From NCBI GenBank assembly GCA_021531795.1, contig JADYUL010000002.1:1-64000 (forward strand): a DNA stretch of 64,000 bases, in the 5' to 3' direction. The translations under genes were made by a program, and so were the position numbers. Positions 25,592 to 34,527 of the stretch are shown piece after piece (positions within the stretch are counted from its first letter, which is position 1; every line of letters begins with the position of its first letter). This stretch comes from Lacrimispora saccharolytica (GTDB lineage Bacteria > Bacillota > Clostridia > Lachnospirales > Lachnospiraceae). The notes beneath the pieces were generated by a model. The model worked only from the letters and a program-made list of their open reading frames with translations. It was not told where the DNA came from and did no database searches.

Positions 25592-27886
25592 ATGAAATGC
25601 CTTATTCTGGCAGGAGGAAGAGGCGACAGGATGTGGCCTTTGTCCAGAAAGAATAATCCCAAACAGTTCATTACAATAAGAAACAAGCATTCCATATTCC
25701 AGGAGACGGTTGCCAGGAATATGGCTTTTTGTGATGAATTTATAATTGCGGCAAGTTCGGATTACGAATCCATAATCGAGAACCAGATGAAGGCCTTTGA
25801 GGGCTTGACCTACAGATGTGTATATGAGGAGACCGGCAGAAGCACTACGGCACCTATAACACTTACGGCACTTAGCCTTCCACAGTCAGAGCTGTTGTTT
25901 ACGGTATCGAGTGATCACCTGATCAGTGGTGAGAGTTATAAGGATGATATTCTAAGAGCTAAGGACAAGGCTTTAAACGGAGGTATTGTAGCCTTCGGCA
26001 TGCCTATGCATGAAGCCGATACCAGGTTCGGATATATTAAACCGTGCGGAGACAGAATAGAATGCTTCACTGAGAAACCGAATGCGACTGAAGCGAAGGA
26101 ATATCTTGAATCGGGGCAGTTTTACACGAATGGTGGTATGTTCTTATTCAGGGTAGGTGACTATCTGAATGAGCTGCGCATTGTGGACCCGTACATGTAC
26201 AGCCAGTGCAATAGCGCTTATTACATGAAGGAGGTTGTCGGAAACAAGACCTATTACAGGAAGAATGTGATGGATATGATTCCGGCCAAGTCCATAGAGC
26301 AGAGTCTGTATGTCAATACCCAGAAGGGGAAGATGGTTGAGGCCGGCTTTGACTGGAAGGATATCGGATCACTGGATGACCTTACGGGAGTGAGGTTTGA
26401 CCTGGACAAGGAAGAACAGCTGATCAGCAATAAGTGCAAGAATACCACGGTTATCAACAGATGTACGGATAAGCTGGTGCTTACCAATCATCTTGAGGAT
26501 ATCATGGTTGTGAATACCGAGGATGCGGTATATATTGGCAAGAAGGGCAAGAGTAATGATCTTAAGAGTATCATCCACGATTCGGTAAGCATGTGGGGAT
26601 ATTTTGACAAGAGCAGGGAATTCTACCACATCTGGGGTGAGAGCAAGATTCTGTATGAGGACAGGAACGAAGGTTATCAGGTTAGGAAGATAACGGTTCT
26701 TCCCGGTAAGACCATCAAGGCTCACAGCCACAGCGGCAGAACCGAGAGTATAAGTATAGCCAAGGGAAGCGCACAGATTGGAATAGGAGATGAGTTTGCG
26801 GTATATAATGCGGGTGATACTCTGACCATAGAGCCGGGATGTGTGCACCAGATATCGTGTATAAGTGAGACTAATCTTGTATATACTGAGACGGCGACGG
26901 GTCTGAACGCCCTGTCGGATGATTTCGTAACCGAAATGTCACCGGCACCGTCTGAAACAGAACTTGGCTTCGACCTTGAACCGTTTGTTAAGCTGTCTCC
27001 CGTCTATAAGGATTATCTTTGGGGCGGTAACAGATTAAAATATAACTATGGTAAGACAAGCGACCTTGAGATCATAGCTGAGAGTTGGGAGCTGTCAGCA
27101 CATCCGGACGGTCAGTCGGTTATTTCTTCCGGCAGATATAAGGGATTTACCTTCGGAGAATACCTTAACAAGATCGGTGCAGATGCGCTTGGTTGGAAGT
27201 GCCTGGGTGACAGACCCTTCCCGCTTATGATTAAGTTAATAGATGCCAAGGAAGATCTCTCGGTGCAGGTTCATCCCGATGACGACTATGCGCTTATCAA
27301 TGAGCATGAGTACGGCAAGAGTGAACTGTGGCATATAGTTGATGCCCTTCCGGGAGCATGTATCTATATGGGTCTTAAGAAGGACTGCACAGAAGATGAG
27401 ATCAGAAGCAGTCTTAAGGACGGCAGTATATTAAAACTTCTGAACAGGGTGGAGGTTCATCCGGGAGAGGACTATTATATTCCGGCGGGAACCATTCATG
27501 CGATTGGCGCCGGTATCATTATCTGTGAGGTCCAGCAGAGCTCCAACTCTACCTACCGTCTCTATGACTACAACCGTGTGGACAAATACGGTAATAAGAG
27601 ACGGCTGGATATAGATAAGGCTATGGATGTCATCGACCTTAGGGCTTACAACGGAGCACAGAAATGCAAATATTTTGATGTTAAGACATTAAAGATTGGC
27701 AAAAGTGCGACAATTGACACAAATGAAGAGAGCTTCTATGCATTGATGGTGCTTGACGGAAGCGGTTCGATCAGTGCCGGTAAGGACTCAATGGAGCTTA
27801 TGAAGGGTGACTGTGTATTTATCCCCAGGCGCTCAGATAAGGTGAAAGTTAAGGGAAGCTTGGAACTTCTTACGGCAAGGATATAG
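25592..27886 (+). CDS. Mannose-1-phosphate guanylyltransferase / cupin / type I phosphomannose isomerase fusion
   Basis: The 764-residue protein joins two steps of GDP-mannose synthesis. Residues 1 to about 290 are a nucleotidyltransferase like ManC: LAGGRGDRMWPLSR is the GTP-binding signature and FTEKPN holds the conserved Lys. A cupin (about 360-435; HSHSGRTESISIAKG) resembles the type II isomerase part of ManC. From about 463 to the end is a complete type I isomerase like ManA, with zinc ligands in QVHPDD, KSELWH and GTIHAIGAG, then STYRLYDYNR. So fructose-6-phosphate could become mannose-6-phosphate, and mannose-1-phosphate become GDP-mannose, with a separate phosphomannomutase needed between. 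A cupin-type and a type I isomerase in one chain look redundant; the cupin may be structural. AAGGAG precedes the ATG and a strong terminator follows. Confidence 0.9.
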   Translation: MKCLILAGGRGDRMWPLSRKNNPKQFITIRNKHSIFQETVARNMAFCDEFIIAASSDYESIIENQMKAFEGLTYRCVYEETGRSTTAPITLTALSLPQSELLFTVSSDHLISGESYKDDILRAKDKALNGGIVAFGMPMHEADTRFGYIKPCGDRIECFTEKPNATEAKEYLESGQFYTNGGMFLFRVGDYLNELRIVDPYMYSQCNSAYYMKEVVGNKTYYRKNVMDMIPAKSIEQSLYVNTQKGKMVEAGFDWKDIGSLDDLTGVRFDLDKEEQLISNKCKNTTVINRCTDKLVLTNHLEDIMVVNTEDAVYIGKKGKSNDLKSIIHDSVSMWGYFDKSREFYHIWGESKILYEDRNEGYQVRKITVLPGKTIKAHSHSGRTESISIAKGSAQIGIGDEFAVYNAGDTLTIEPGCVHQISCISETNLVYTETATGLNALSDDFVTEMSPAPSETELGFDLEPFVKLSPVYKDYLWGGNRLKYNYGKTSDLEIIAESWELSAHPDGQSVISSGRYKGFTFGEYLNKIGADALGWKCLGDRPFPLMIKLIDAKEDLSVQVHPDDDYALINEHEYGKSELWHIVDALPGACIYMGLKKDCTEDEIRSSLKDGSILKLLNRVEVHPGEDYYIPAGTIHAIGAGIIICEVQQSSNSTYRLYDYNRVDKYGNKRRLDIDKAMDVIDLRAYNGAQKCKYFDVKTLKIGKSATIDTNEESFYALMVLDGSGSISAGKDSMELMKGDCVFIPRRSDKVKVKGSLELLTARI

Positions 27887-27901
27887 TGATAAAGTCAGTG
27901 T

Positions 27902-27930
27902 CCCCCTGCCTTCGGGCAGGGGGTATTTTT
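27902..27930 (+). terminator. Terminator after the mannose fusion gene
   Basis: A CCCCCTGCC/GGCAGGGGG stem with a UUCG-type tetraloop and the tail TATTTTT. Confidence 0.92.
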
Positions 27931-27993
27931 GACCCAATAATTGTCTTAATATTCTCAAAATTACAACAATTCACACATTATTTACAAAAAATG

Positions 27994-28022
27994 TTGCGAA
28001 TTGTTAGAAAATTATGTAAAAT
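27994..28022 (+). promoter_or_regulatory. Promoter of the EF-G-like gene
   Basis: TTGCGA (27994-27999) and TAAAAT (28017-28022) are separated by 17 bp, 62 bp before the start codon. Confidence 0.55.
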
Positions 28023-28084
28023 ATCACTATGGTCGCAAAAGCGATAATCTACAATAGGTAGTGGGGACTACCGAAGGAGGGTAT

Positions 28085-30178
28085 ATGAACGTTTACACCA
28101 CTGATAAAATCCGCAATGTGGTATTGCTTGGACATGGTGGCTCAGGAAAGACAAGCCTTGTAGAGTCAATGGCTTATCTTGCAGGACTTACCTCAAGAAT
28201 GGGTAAGGTTGCCGATGGCAATACTATAAGCGATTACGGCAAGGAGGAGATTAAGAGACAGTTCTCTATTGCCACAAGTGTTGTACCTATTGAGTGGGAT
28301 GGAGTTAAGATTAATCTTATAGATGCACCCGGATATTTCGATTTCGTAGGAGAAGCTGAGGAAGCAGCCTCTGCAGCGGATGCCGCTATTATTGTTGTTA
28401 GCGGTAAAGCAGGAATTGAAGTGGGTACTGAGAAGGCTTGGGAGCTGTGCGATAAGTATAAGCTGCCGCGTATGGTCTTCGTTACAGATATGGATATTGA
28501 TAATGCATCATATCGACAGGTTGTTGAAGATATGACTGCTAAGTATGGTAAGGTAATTGCTCCCTTCCATCTGCCTATCCGTGAGAATGAGAAGTTCGTA
28601 GGCTATGTTAATGTTATTGCTGAGAAGGCTTACAAGTGGGAAGGCAAGGAAGCTTTAGAGTGCGATATGCCCGAGTACAGCCAGTCATATTTAGAGCAGT
28701 ACAGAGAGACTCTTATGGAAGCTGTTGCTGAGACCAGTGAAGAGTTCATGGAGAGATATTTCGGTGGAGATACCTTCTCGGATGCCGAGATCAGAGCTGC
28801 GTTGAAGACCAATATTGATGACGGTAACATTGTTCCCATGTCCATGGGTTCGAGCATTCTGTGTCAGGGTGTATATACACTTCTTGATGATATTGTTAAG
28901 TACTTCCCGAGTCCCGACTCAAGGAAGGTAGCCGGTGTATCGCTTAAGAATAATGATGTATTCGAGGCAAACTTTGACTTCTCTAAGGCAAAGAGTGCAT
29001 ATATCTGGAAGACTATCGTTGACCCGTTCATCGGTAAGTACAGCCTTATCAAGGTTTATTCCGGTGTTATTAAGACAGATGACCTTCTCTACAACCTGGA
29101 TAAGGATGTTGAGGAGAAAATCGGTAAGATTTACGTGCTTCAGGGCAATAAGCCAATCGAGGTTAAGGAGCTTCATGCAGGTGATATCGGTGCCATTGCC
29201 AAGCTTACAGCTGCAAGAACCGGTAATACATTATCGACCAAGGCAAATACGATTAAGTATGGTAAGGTTGAACTTCCTACACCTTATACCTATAGGAGAT
29301 ACAAGGTTCCGAACAAGAGTGAGATTGATAAGGTCAGTCAGTCATTGCAGAAGATGATGCATGAAGACCAGACCTTAAGGAATGTCAATGATGCAGAGAA
29401 CCATCAGCTTCTGTTATACGGTATGAGTGAGCAGCATCTGGATATTGTAGTAAGCAGACTTGCTTCGGAATACAAGGTTACGATTGAACTTACAGATCCA
29501 AAGGTTGCATACAGAGAGACCATCAGGAAGAAGTCAGATGTTGAATATAAATATAAGAAGCAGTCAGGCGGTCACGGTCAGTATGGTCATGTTAAGATGA
29601 CCTTCGAGCCGAGCGGCGATATTGAGACTCCTTACATCTTCGAGCAGATGGTAGTCGGCGGCGCGGTTCCTAAGAACTTCTTCCCGGCAGTTGAGAAGGG
29701 TCTTGCAGAAAGCGTAGGCAAGGGACCTCTTGCAGCATATCCCGTTGTTGGAATTAAGGCTGTGCTTTATGATGGTTCATATCATCCGGTTGACTCTTCG
29801 GAGCAGGCTTTCAAGATGGCTACAATCCAGGCCTTCAAGAAGGGTATCATGGAAGCAACACCGATTCTGCTTGAGCCTATCATGAGCTTAAAGGTTAAGG
29901 TTCCGGATGCCAATACAGGTGATGTTATGGGTGACCTTAACAAGAGAAGAGGAAGAGTACTTGGTATGAATCCTGTAGGAAATGGCTGGCAGGTAGTTGA
30001 GGCCGAGGTTCCCATGAGTACAATCTTCAGATATTGTACGGATCTTCGTTCCATGACAGGTGGTGCAGGTACCTACGAGTATGAATTTGCAAGGTATGAG
30101 CAGTGTCCTTCAGACGTTCAGGAGAAGGAGGTTGCAGCAAGAGCAGCTAAGGTTGCTGAAAACAATGTTGACGAATAG
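28085..30178 (+). CDS. EF-G-like translational GTPase (EF-G-2/FusA2 type paralogue)
   Basis: The 697-residue protein has the full domain order of elongation factor G: GTPase (1-270), beta-barrel, domain III, domain IV (PKVAYRETIRKKSDVEYKYKKQ near 475) and domain V. Its GTPase motifs deviate from housekeeping EF-G. The P-loop is GHGGSGKTS rather than AHIDAGKTT. G3 is DAPGYFDF (residues 80-87) with Tyr replacing the catalytic His. G4 is TDMD (134-137) instead of NKMD. The Tyr in G3 is known in the EF-G-2 subfamily, for example of Thermus. It is therefore probably not the main translocase. The start at 28085 is favoured by AAGGAGG just before it; the frame opens with GTG at 28061. Confidence 0.88.
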   Translation: MNVYTTDKIRNVVLLGHGGSGKTSLVESMAYLAGLTSRMGKVADGNTISDYGKEEIKRQFSIATSVVPIEWDGVKINLIDAPGYFDFVGEAEEAASAADAAIIVVSGKAGIEVGTEKAWELCDKYKLPRMVFVTDMDIDNASYRQVVEDMTAKYGKVIAPFHLPIRENEKFVGYVNVIAEKAYKWEGKEALECDMPEYSQSYLEQYRETLMEAVAETSEEFMERYFGGDTFSDAEIRAALKTNIDDGNIVPMSMGSSILCQGVYTLLDDIVKYFPSPDSRKVAGVSLKNNDVFEANFDFSKAKSAYIWKTIVDPFIGKYSLIKVYSGVIKTDDLLYNLDKDVEEKIGKIYVLQGNKPIEVKELHAGDIGAIAKLTAARTGNTLSTKANTIKYGKVELPTPYTYRRYKVPNKSEIDKVSQSLQKMMHEDQTLRNVNDAENHQLLLYGMSEQHLDIVVSRLASEYKVTIELTDPKVAYRETIRKKSDVEYKYKKQSGGHGQYGHVKMTFEPSGDIETPYIFEQMVVGGAVPKNFFPAVEKGLAESVGKGPLAAYPVVGIKAVLYDGSYHPVDSSEQAFKMATIQAFKKGIMEATPILLEPIMSLKVKVPDANTGDVMGDLNKRRGRVLGMNPVGNGWQVVEAEVPMSTIFRYCTDLRSMTGGAGTYEYEFARYEQCPSDVQEKEVAARAAKVAENNVDE

Positions 30179-30212
30179 ATACAATACTTTGATAAGATTT
30201 TATCATCAATGA

Positions 30213-30254
30213 ATATAAGCCCGGTCCAAATTAAGGATTGGGCTTATATATTTG
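30213..30254 (+). terminator. Terminator after the EF-G-like gene
   Basis: A long stem (ATATAAGCCC with GGGCTTATAT plus inner GGTCC/GGATT pairs) and the weak tail ATATTTG. Confidence 0.6.
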
Positions 30255-30307
30255 CCTGAATCGTGGTATTATAAGAAAAGTGTGTAAACTTAACAGAGGA
30301 TGAAATT

Positions 30308-31288
30308 ATGTTATTCTTACTGGCTGATAACAACATTATTTTTATACTTGGTGTGGCATTTGCCTTTATCGCCACCATGCTCTTAATGATATTCATGGAA
30401 AAGCACCTGCCCCATGACCATGGCAGAGCTTTTGCAGTAGAGGGCGAACTGAGCAAAGGAAAAGCCAGAGGCGCAGGTATACTGTTTATACTTGTACTAA
30501 TATTGGCAGACCTTATATTCAATGTCTTAAGTGTTGAGAAGACGATATACCTTGTGATAATAGCATTTACCATGCTGTCAGGCTTCATGGATGATGCTTC
30601 CGAAAAGCCCTGGAGTGAATATCTTAAGGGCGCGATTGACTTAGCGCTTGCCATTGCGACAGCATTTACATATCTGTATTACAACGGCAATACATTTAAG
30701 ATTGCGGTTCTGTCTTTTAAGGAGATTACGATTCCTTATCCCCTTTACGGAATACTGATTGTGGTTCTGGTGTGGGTTGCAATCAATGTAACCAATTGCA
30801 GTGACGGTGTTGACGGCCTCTGCGGGTCGCTTTCCATAATAACCATAGGTTCATTCTATCTGATGATGAGACAGTCCAGAGGGATTGGGGATATAACCTA
30901 TACCATGATGCTTTTTATGGTGGTATTATCAGCATATCTGTGGTTCAATGCCAATCCAAGTACCATTCTTATGGGAGATGCGGGTAGCAGGGCTATAGGA
31001 ATATTCATAGCAATAATCGCTCTTAAGAGCTCAACGCCTCTTATATATCTTATGCTTTCTTTAGTTATGATATTGGATGGAGGATTAGGTCTGATCAAGG
31101 TGGCGCTAAAGCGTTTTCTTAAGATAAGTATACTTAAGAATGTGAGATGTCCGCTTCACGACCAGGCACGAAAGGTATATAACTGGTCCAATACCCAGGT
31201 GGTATTCAGGTTTGCGATTATTCAGATTATTATCAATGTTCTGACTGTCTGGGCCTACTGGATGATTAGGGAGAGCATGATATGGTAG
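30308..31288 (+). CDS. MraY/WecA-family phosphoglycosyltransferase paralogue
   Basis: This 326-residue integral membrane protein has about ten helices. It shares MraY landmarks: the Asp pair GFMDD (residues 95-96), NVTNCSDGVDGL (about 160-171) and GDAGSRAIG. Enzymes of this family move a sugar-1-phosphate from a UDP-sugar to undecaprenyl phosphate; MraY makes lipid I of peptidoglycan. The C-terminal loop aligns with MraY, but where MraY has HHH this protein reads PLHDQARKVYNW, with one His only. The gene is far from any cell-wall cluster and is followed, with a 7-bp overlap, by an AEC transporter. It may be a second MraY, an enzyme with another substrate, or the only copy; the window cannot tell. 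Confidence 0.82.
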   Translation: MLFLLADNNIIFILGVAFAFIATMLLMIFMEKHLPHDHGRAFAVEGELSKGKARGAGILFILVLILADLIFNVLSVEKTIYLVIIAFTMLSGFMDDASEKPWSEYLKGAIDLALAIATAFTYLYYNGNTFKIAVLSFKEITIPYPLYGILIVVLVWVAINVTNCSDGVDGLCGSLSIITIGSFYLMMRQSRGIGDITYTMMLFMVVLSAYLWFNANPSTILMGDAGSRAIGIFIAIIALKSSTPLIYLMLSLVMILDGGLGLIKVALKRFLKISILKNVRCPLHDQARKVYNWSNTQVVFRFAIIQIIINVLTVWAYWMIRESMIW

Positions 31289-32232
31289 ACAATCTGGTTT
31301 TCTCGCTTAATGCAACAATACCGATTTTCCTTATGATGGTATTGGGATATATCCTTAAGCGTATCAATTGGCTTACCGATTCGACCACGGATGTGATTAA
31401 TAAACTGGTATTCAAGGTGTTCCTTCCGGCACTGCTGTTTATCGACCTTGCCAAGCAGGACTTCGTGGCGCTTTGGGATTCAAGCTTTGTCACCTTCTGT
31501 GCGGTGGTAACCGTTATCAGTATACTTGTATCCTGGATTTTCGCCAGTTTTCTGGTCGACAGGGCTGACAGGGGAGAGTTCATTCAGGCTTCCTACAGAA
31601 GCGCTGCAGCAACTCTCGGCATTGCCTTTATGACCAATATATATGATAATGTGGCTATGGTGGCACTTATGATTATCGGTTCGGTGCCCATATATAATGT
31701 GGTAGCAGTATTGATTCTGTCTCTTACGGCAGTATCTAATGATGACAGGGACTATAAGGCGTTGTTTAAGAAGACTTTTAAGAATCTGGTAACCAATCCG
31801 ATCATCTTAGGTATTCTTGCAGGTCTTATGTGGTCAGTACTCCATCTTCCTAAGCCACCTATTCTTATGAAGTCACTTACATACCTCGGTAACTGTGCGT
31901 CACCTCTTGCACTTATTGGGCTTGGAGCGTGCTTTAGCTTTAAGGATTTATCAAGTAAGCTTAAGCCGATTGTATTCATAAACTTCAATAAGCTGATACT
32001 GTGGTGTGCGATTTTCCTGCCTGTGGCTGTTGCCATGGGAGCCAGGGATGAGAAGCTGGTGGCTGCACTTATCATGCTGGGGTCGGCTACCACAAGCTCA
32101 AGCTTTATCATGGCTAAGAATATGGGGCATGAAGGAGTCATATCGTCTAGCGCCGTTATGACAACGACACTGTTCAGTTCATTTACACTGACACTTTGGC
32201 TCTTCATTATGCGGAGTCTTGGATATATATAA
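31282..32232 (+). CDS. AEC-family transporter (auxin efflux carrier fold)
   Basis: This 316-residue membrane protein has about ten helices in two halves. The first half starts ATIPIFLMMVLGYILKR and the second begins near FKNLVTNPIILGILAGL, both typical of the AEC family, which exports or takes up small organic acids such as malate. The substrate is not predictable. It overlaps the MraY-like gene by 7 bases and is followed 20 bp later by the ACT-domain gene, suggesting one transcript. Confidence 0.9.
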   Translation: MVDNLVFSLNATIPIFLMMVLGYILKRINWLTDSTTDVINKLVFKVFLPALLFIDLAKQDFVALWDSSFVTFCAVVTVISILVSWIFASFLVDRADRGEFIQASYRSAAATLGIAFMTNIYDNVAMVALMIIGSVPIYNVVAVLILSLTAVSNDDRDYKALFKKTFKNLVTNPIILGILAGLMWSVLHLPKPPILMKSLTYLGNCASPLALIGLGACFSFKDLSSKLKPIVFINFNKLILWCAIFLPVAVAMGARDEKLVAALIMLGSATTSSSFIMAKNMGHEGVISSSAVMTTTLFSSFTLTLWLFIMRSLGYI

Positions 32233-32252
32233 GATAGACAAAGGAGTAATTC

Positions 32253-32525
32253 ATGAAAAAAACAATTATTACGGTTGTAGGACATGATACTGTAGGAATC
32301 ATTGCCAGGGTATGTACATATCTGGCAGACAACGGAATTAACATTCTTGATATCTCTCAGACAATCGTTCAGGAATGGTTCAACATGATGATGATCACCG
32401 ATTTTGACAAGGCAAATAAGCCATTCAGTGAGATAGTGAACGACCTTGATAAGCTTGGTGAGGAGATTGGCGTTCAGATTAAGTGCCAGAGAGAAGATAT
32501 ATTTAAGAGTATGCACAGAATCTAA
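32253..32525 (+). CDS. ACT-domain protein, UPF0237 family
   Basis: The 90-residue protein is a single ACT domain ([25 protein letters not shown]), the small-ligand-binding fold often used for amino acids. It belongs to the UPF0237/GcvR-like group. AAAGGAG lies before the ATG. It lies 11 bp before the UPF0210 gene, and this pair is conserved across many Firmicutes and archaea, pointing to a joint but unknown regulatory role. Confidence 0.92.
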   Translation: MKKTIITVVGHDTVGIIARVCTYLADNGINILDISQTIVQEWFNMMMITDFDKANKPFSEIVNDLDKLGEEIGVQIKCQREDIFKSMHRI

Positions 32526-32536
32526 GTGAGGTTTGT

Positions 32537-33901
32537 ATGTTAAATATTTTTGAGGTTGCCGAAACTAATAAAATGATTGAGCAGGAGAACCTTGATGTTC
32601 GTACCATTACTCTTGGTATAAGCCTGCTTGACTGTATTGACGGCGATATTGATAAATTATGCGATAATATCTACAACAAGATAACAACGGTTGCTAAGGA
32701 CCTGGTTAAGACCGGTAATGATATTTCCTTAGAGCTCGGTATTCCCATTGTGAATAAGAGAATATCGGTTACGCCTATAGCGTTAGTTGGTGCGAGTGCC
32801 TGCAAGACTACGGATGATTTCGTTCGTATTGCACTGACACTGGATAAGGCTGCCAAACAGGTAGGAGTTAACTTCATCGGAGGTTATTCCGCACTGGTTG
32901 CCAAGGGCATGACACCTGCTGAGGAACTGTTGATCCGTTCCATCCCCAAGGCTCTCTCAAGTACAGAGAGAATCATGAGCTCCGTTAATCTTGGTTCTAC
33001 CAAGACAGGTATTAACATGGACGCTGTCAGACTCATGGGAGATGTGATTAAGGAGACAGCGGAGGCAACCAAAGATAATGATTCTATGGGCTGCACCAAG
33101 CTTGTGGTACTCTGCAATCCACCGGATGATAACCCCTTCATGGCAGGAGCCTTCCACGGTGTAACAGAGGCTGACAGTATAATCAATGTTGGAGTATCAG
33201 GTCCCGGAGTTGTGAAATATGCCCTTGAACAGGTTAGGGGAGAGAACTTCGAGGTGCTCTGTGAGACAATTAAGAAGACTGCCTTCAAGATTACAAGAGT
33301 TGGTATGCTTGTGGCAAGAGAAGCCAGCAAGAGATTGGGTATTCCCTTCGGAATTGTTGATTTATCGCTTGCTCCGACACCTGCAATCGGAGACAGTGTG
33401 GCAGATATCCTCTGTGAGATGGGACTTGAAAGAGCGGGTGCTCCGGGTACAACAGCTGCCCTTGCCCTGCTTAACGATCAGGTTAAGAAGGGCGGAGTTA
33501 TGGCTTCATCCTATGTCGGTGGTCTGTCGGGAGCCTTCATTCCGGTCAGTGAGGATCAGGGTATGATAGATGCAGTTGATGCAGGTGCACTGACAATAGA
33601 GAAGCTGGAGGCTATGACCTGTGTATGCTCTGTAGGACTTGATATGATTGCTATTCCGGGTGATACAAAGAATACAACAATTGCAGGAATTATAGCAGAT
33701 GAGCTTGCTATAGGTATGATTAATCAGAAGACTACTGCGGTAAGAATTATTCCTGTTATCGGTAAGGGTGTCGGTGAGAATGTAGAATTCGGAGGTCTGC
33801 TTGGCCATGCACCGATTATGCCTGTCAATAAGTTTGACTGTTCTGCCTTCGTAGACAGAGGCGGAAGAATACCTGCTCCGATTCATTCATTTAAGAACTG
33901 A
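32537..33901 (+). CDS. UPF0210 (PFL-like fold) family protein
   Basis: This 454-residue member of the UPF0210/DUF711 family resembles the fold of pyruvate formate-lyase-like proteins. Conserved stretches include the N-terminal [36 protein letters not shown] and the glycine-rich [14 protein letters not shown]. No glycyl-radical motif is present, so PFL activity is not implied. Its function is unknown. It is encoded next to its usual ACT-domain partner. YceD follows 16 bp later. Confidence 0.92.
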   Translation: MLNIFEVAETNKMIEQENLDVRTITLGISLLDCIDGDIDKLCDNIYNKITTVAKDLVKTGNDISLELGIPIVNKRISVTPIALVGASACKTTDDFVRIALTLDKAAKQVGVNFIGGYSALVAKGMTPAEELLIRSIPKALSSTERIMSSVNLGSTKTGINMDAVRLMGDVIKETAEATKDNDSMGCTKLVVLCNPPDDNPFMAGAFHGVTEADSIINVGVSGPGVVKYALEQVRGENFEVLCETIKKTAFKITRVGMLVAREASKRLGIPFGIVDLSLAPTPAIGDSVADILCEMGLERAGAPGTTAALALLNDQVKKGGVMASSYVGGLSGAFIPVSEDQGMIDAVDAGALTIEKLEAMTCVCSVGLDMIAIPGDTKNTTIAGIIADELAIGMINQKTTAVRIIPVIGKGVGENVEFGGLLGHAPIMPVNKFDCSAFVDRGGRIPAPIHSFKN

Positions 33902-33917
33902 TAATAGTGGTGATGAT

Positions 33918-34427
33918 ATGATTAATATTTCTGATATTCTTGACGGTAAGATTAAAGAGAAGAACTTTGAAGAAGCATTAAGCTTAGATGCCATTGAACT
34001 ACACGGCAATGTTGTGGAGCTAAAAGATAAGAGTATGGTATCTCTTAAGGTGAGCAACAACGGACAGGGCAGAGCGAATGTAGGCTTTGAATTCAATTGC
34101 ACGATCACATTACCCTGTGACAGATGCTTACAGCCCGTAAGCAATGATATTAATGTGTCGGGAGAGGTCTCTGTAAGAACCGGGGATTGCAAGATTGTGG
34201 ACGGAACCGAGGATGAGGACAGTGATTTCCTTGAGGGCTACAGCATCAATGTGGATGAGCTGATTCTCAGTGAGATCAGTATGGCTATTCCTGTTAAGGT
34301 ATTATGCAAGGAGGATTGCAAGGGTATTTGCTCGATTTGCGGAAGTAACCTGAATGAGGGTGAGTGCGGCTGCGATAGATTCGTTCCCAATGCTGCCTTT
34401 GCGGGACTTAGTGATCTGTTTAAATAA
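33918..34427 (+). CDS. YceD/DUF177 family protein
   Basis: This 169-residue protein belongs to the YceD/DUF177 family, linked to 23S rRNA accumulation and usually encoded next to rpmF. The core motif is CTITLPCDRCLQPV near residue 73. The C-terminus has a Cys cluster (CKEDCKGICSICGSN, then GECGCDRF) that should bind zinc and is common in Firmicutes members. Here rpmF is 2.5 kb downstream, separated by tmcAL and pta, so the usual pair has been split. A terminator follows. Confidence 0.9.
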   Translation: MINISDILDGKIKEKNFEEALSLDAIELHGNVVELKDKSMVSLKVSNNGQGRANVGFEFNCTITLPCDRCLQPVSNDINVSGEVSVRTGDCKIVDGTEDEDSDFLEGYSINVDELILSEISMAIPVKVLCKEDCKGICSICGSNLNEGECGCDRFVPNAAFAGLSDLFK

Positions 34428-34495
34428 GTGAATAAGACTCAGAGAATGAATCCCAGAGGATAAGAAGTAAATTCAAAATTATTAGAACAGTAAAG

Positions 34496-34527
34496 AACGC
34501 CGGTCAGATTATAACCGGCGTTTTCTT
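34496..34527 (+). terminator. Terminator after yceD, reaching into the tmcAL 3' end
   Basis: A perfect 9-bp stem AACGCCGGT/ACCGGCGTT, a 9-nt loop and the tail TTTTCTT. The right part overlaps the last codons of the convergent tmcAL gene. Confidence 0.85.

Noticed and set aside
28061-28084. GTG start for the EF-G-like gene
   Set aside because: AAGGAGG lies after it and directly before ATG 28085, where EF-G-like proteins normally begin.
31752-32516. Minus-strand open frame of 254 codons
   Set aside because: Covers the AEC transporter and the ACT-domain gene in antisense; no family likeness.
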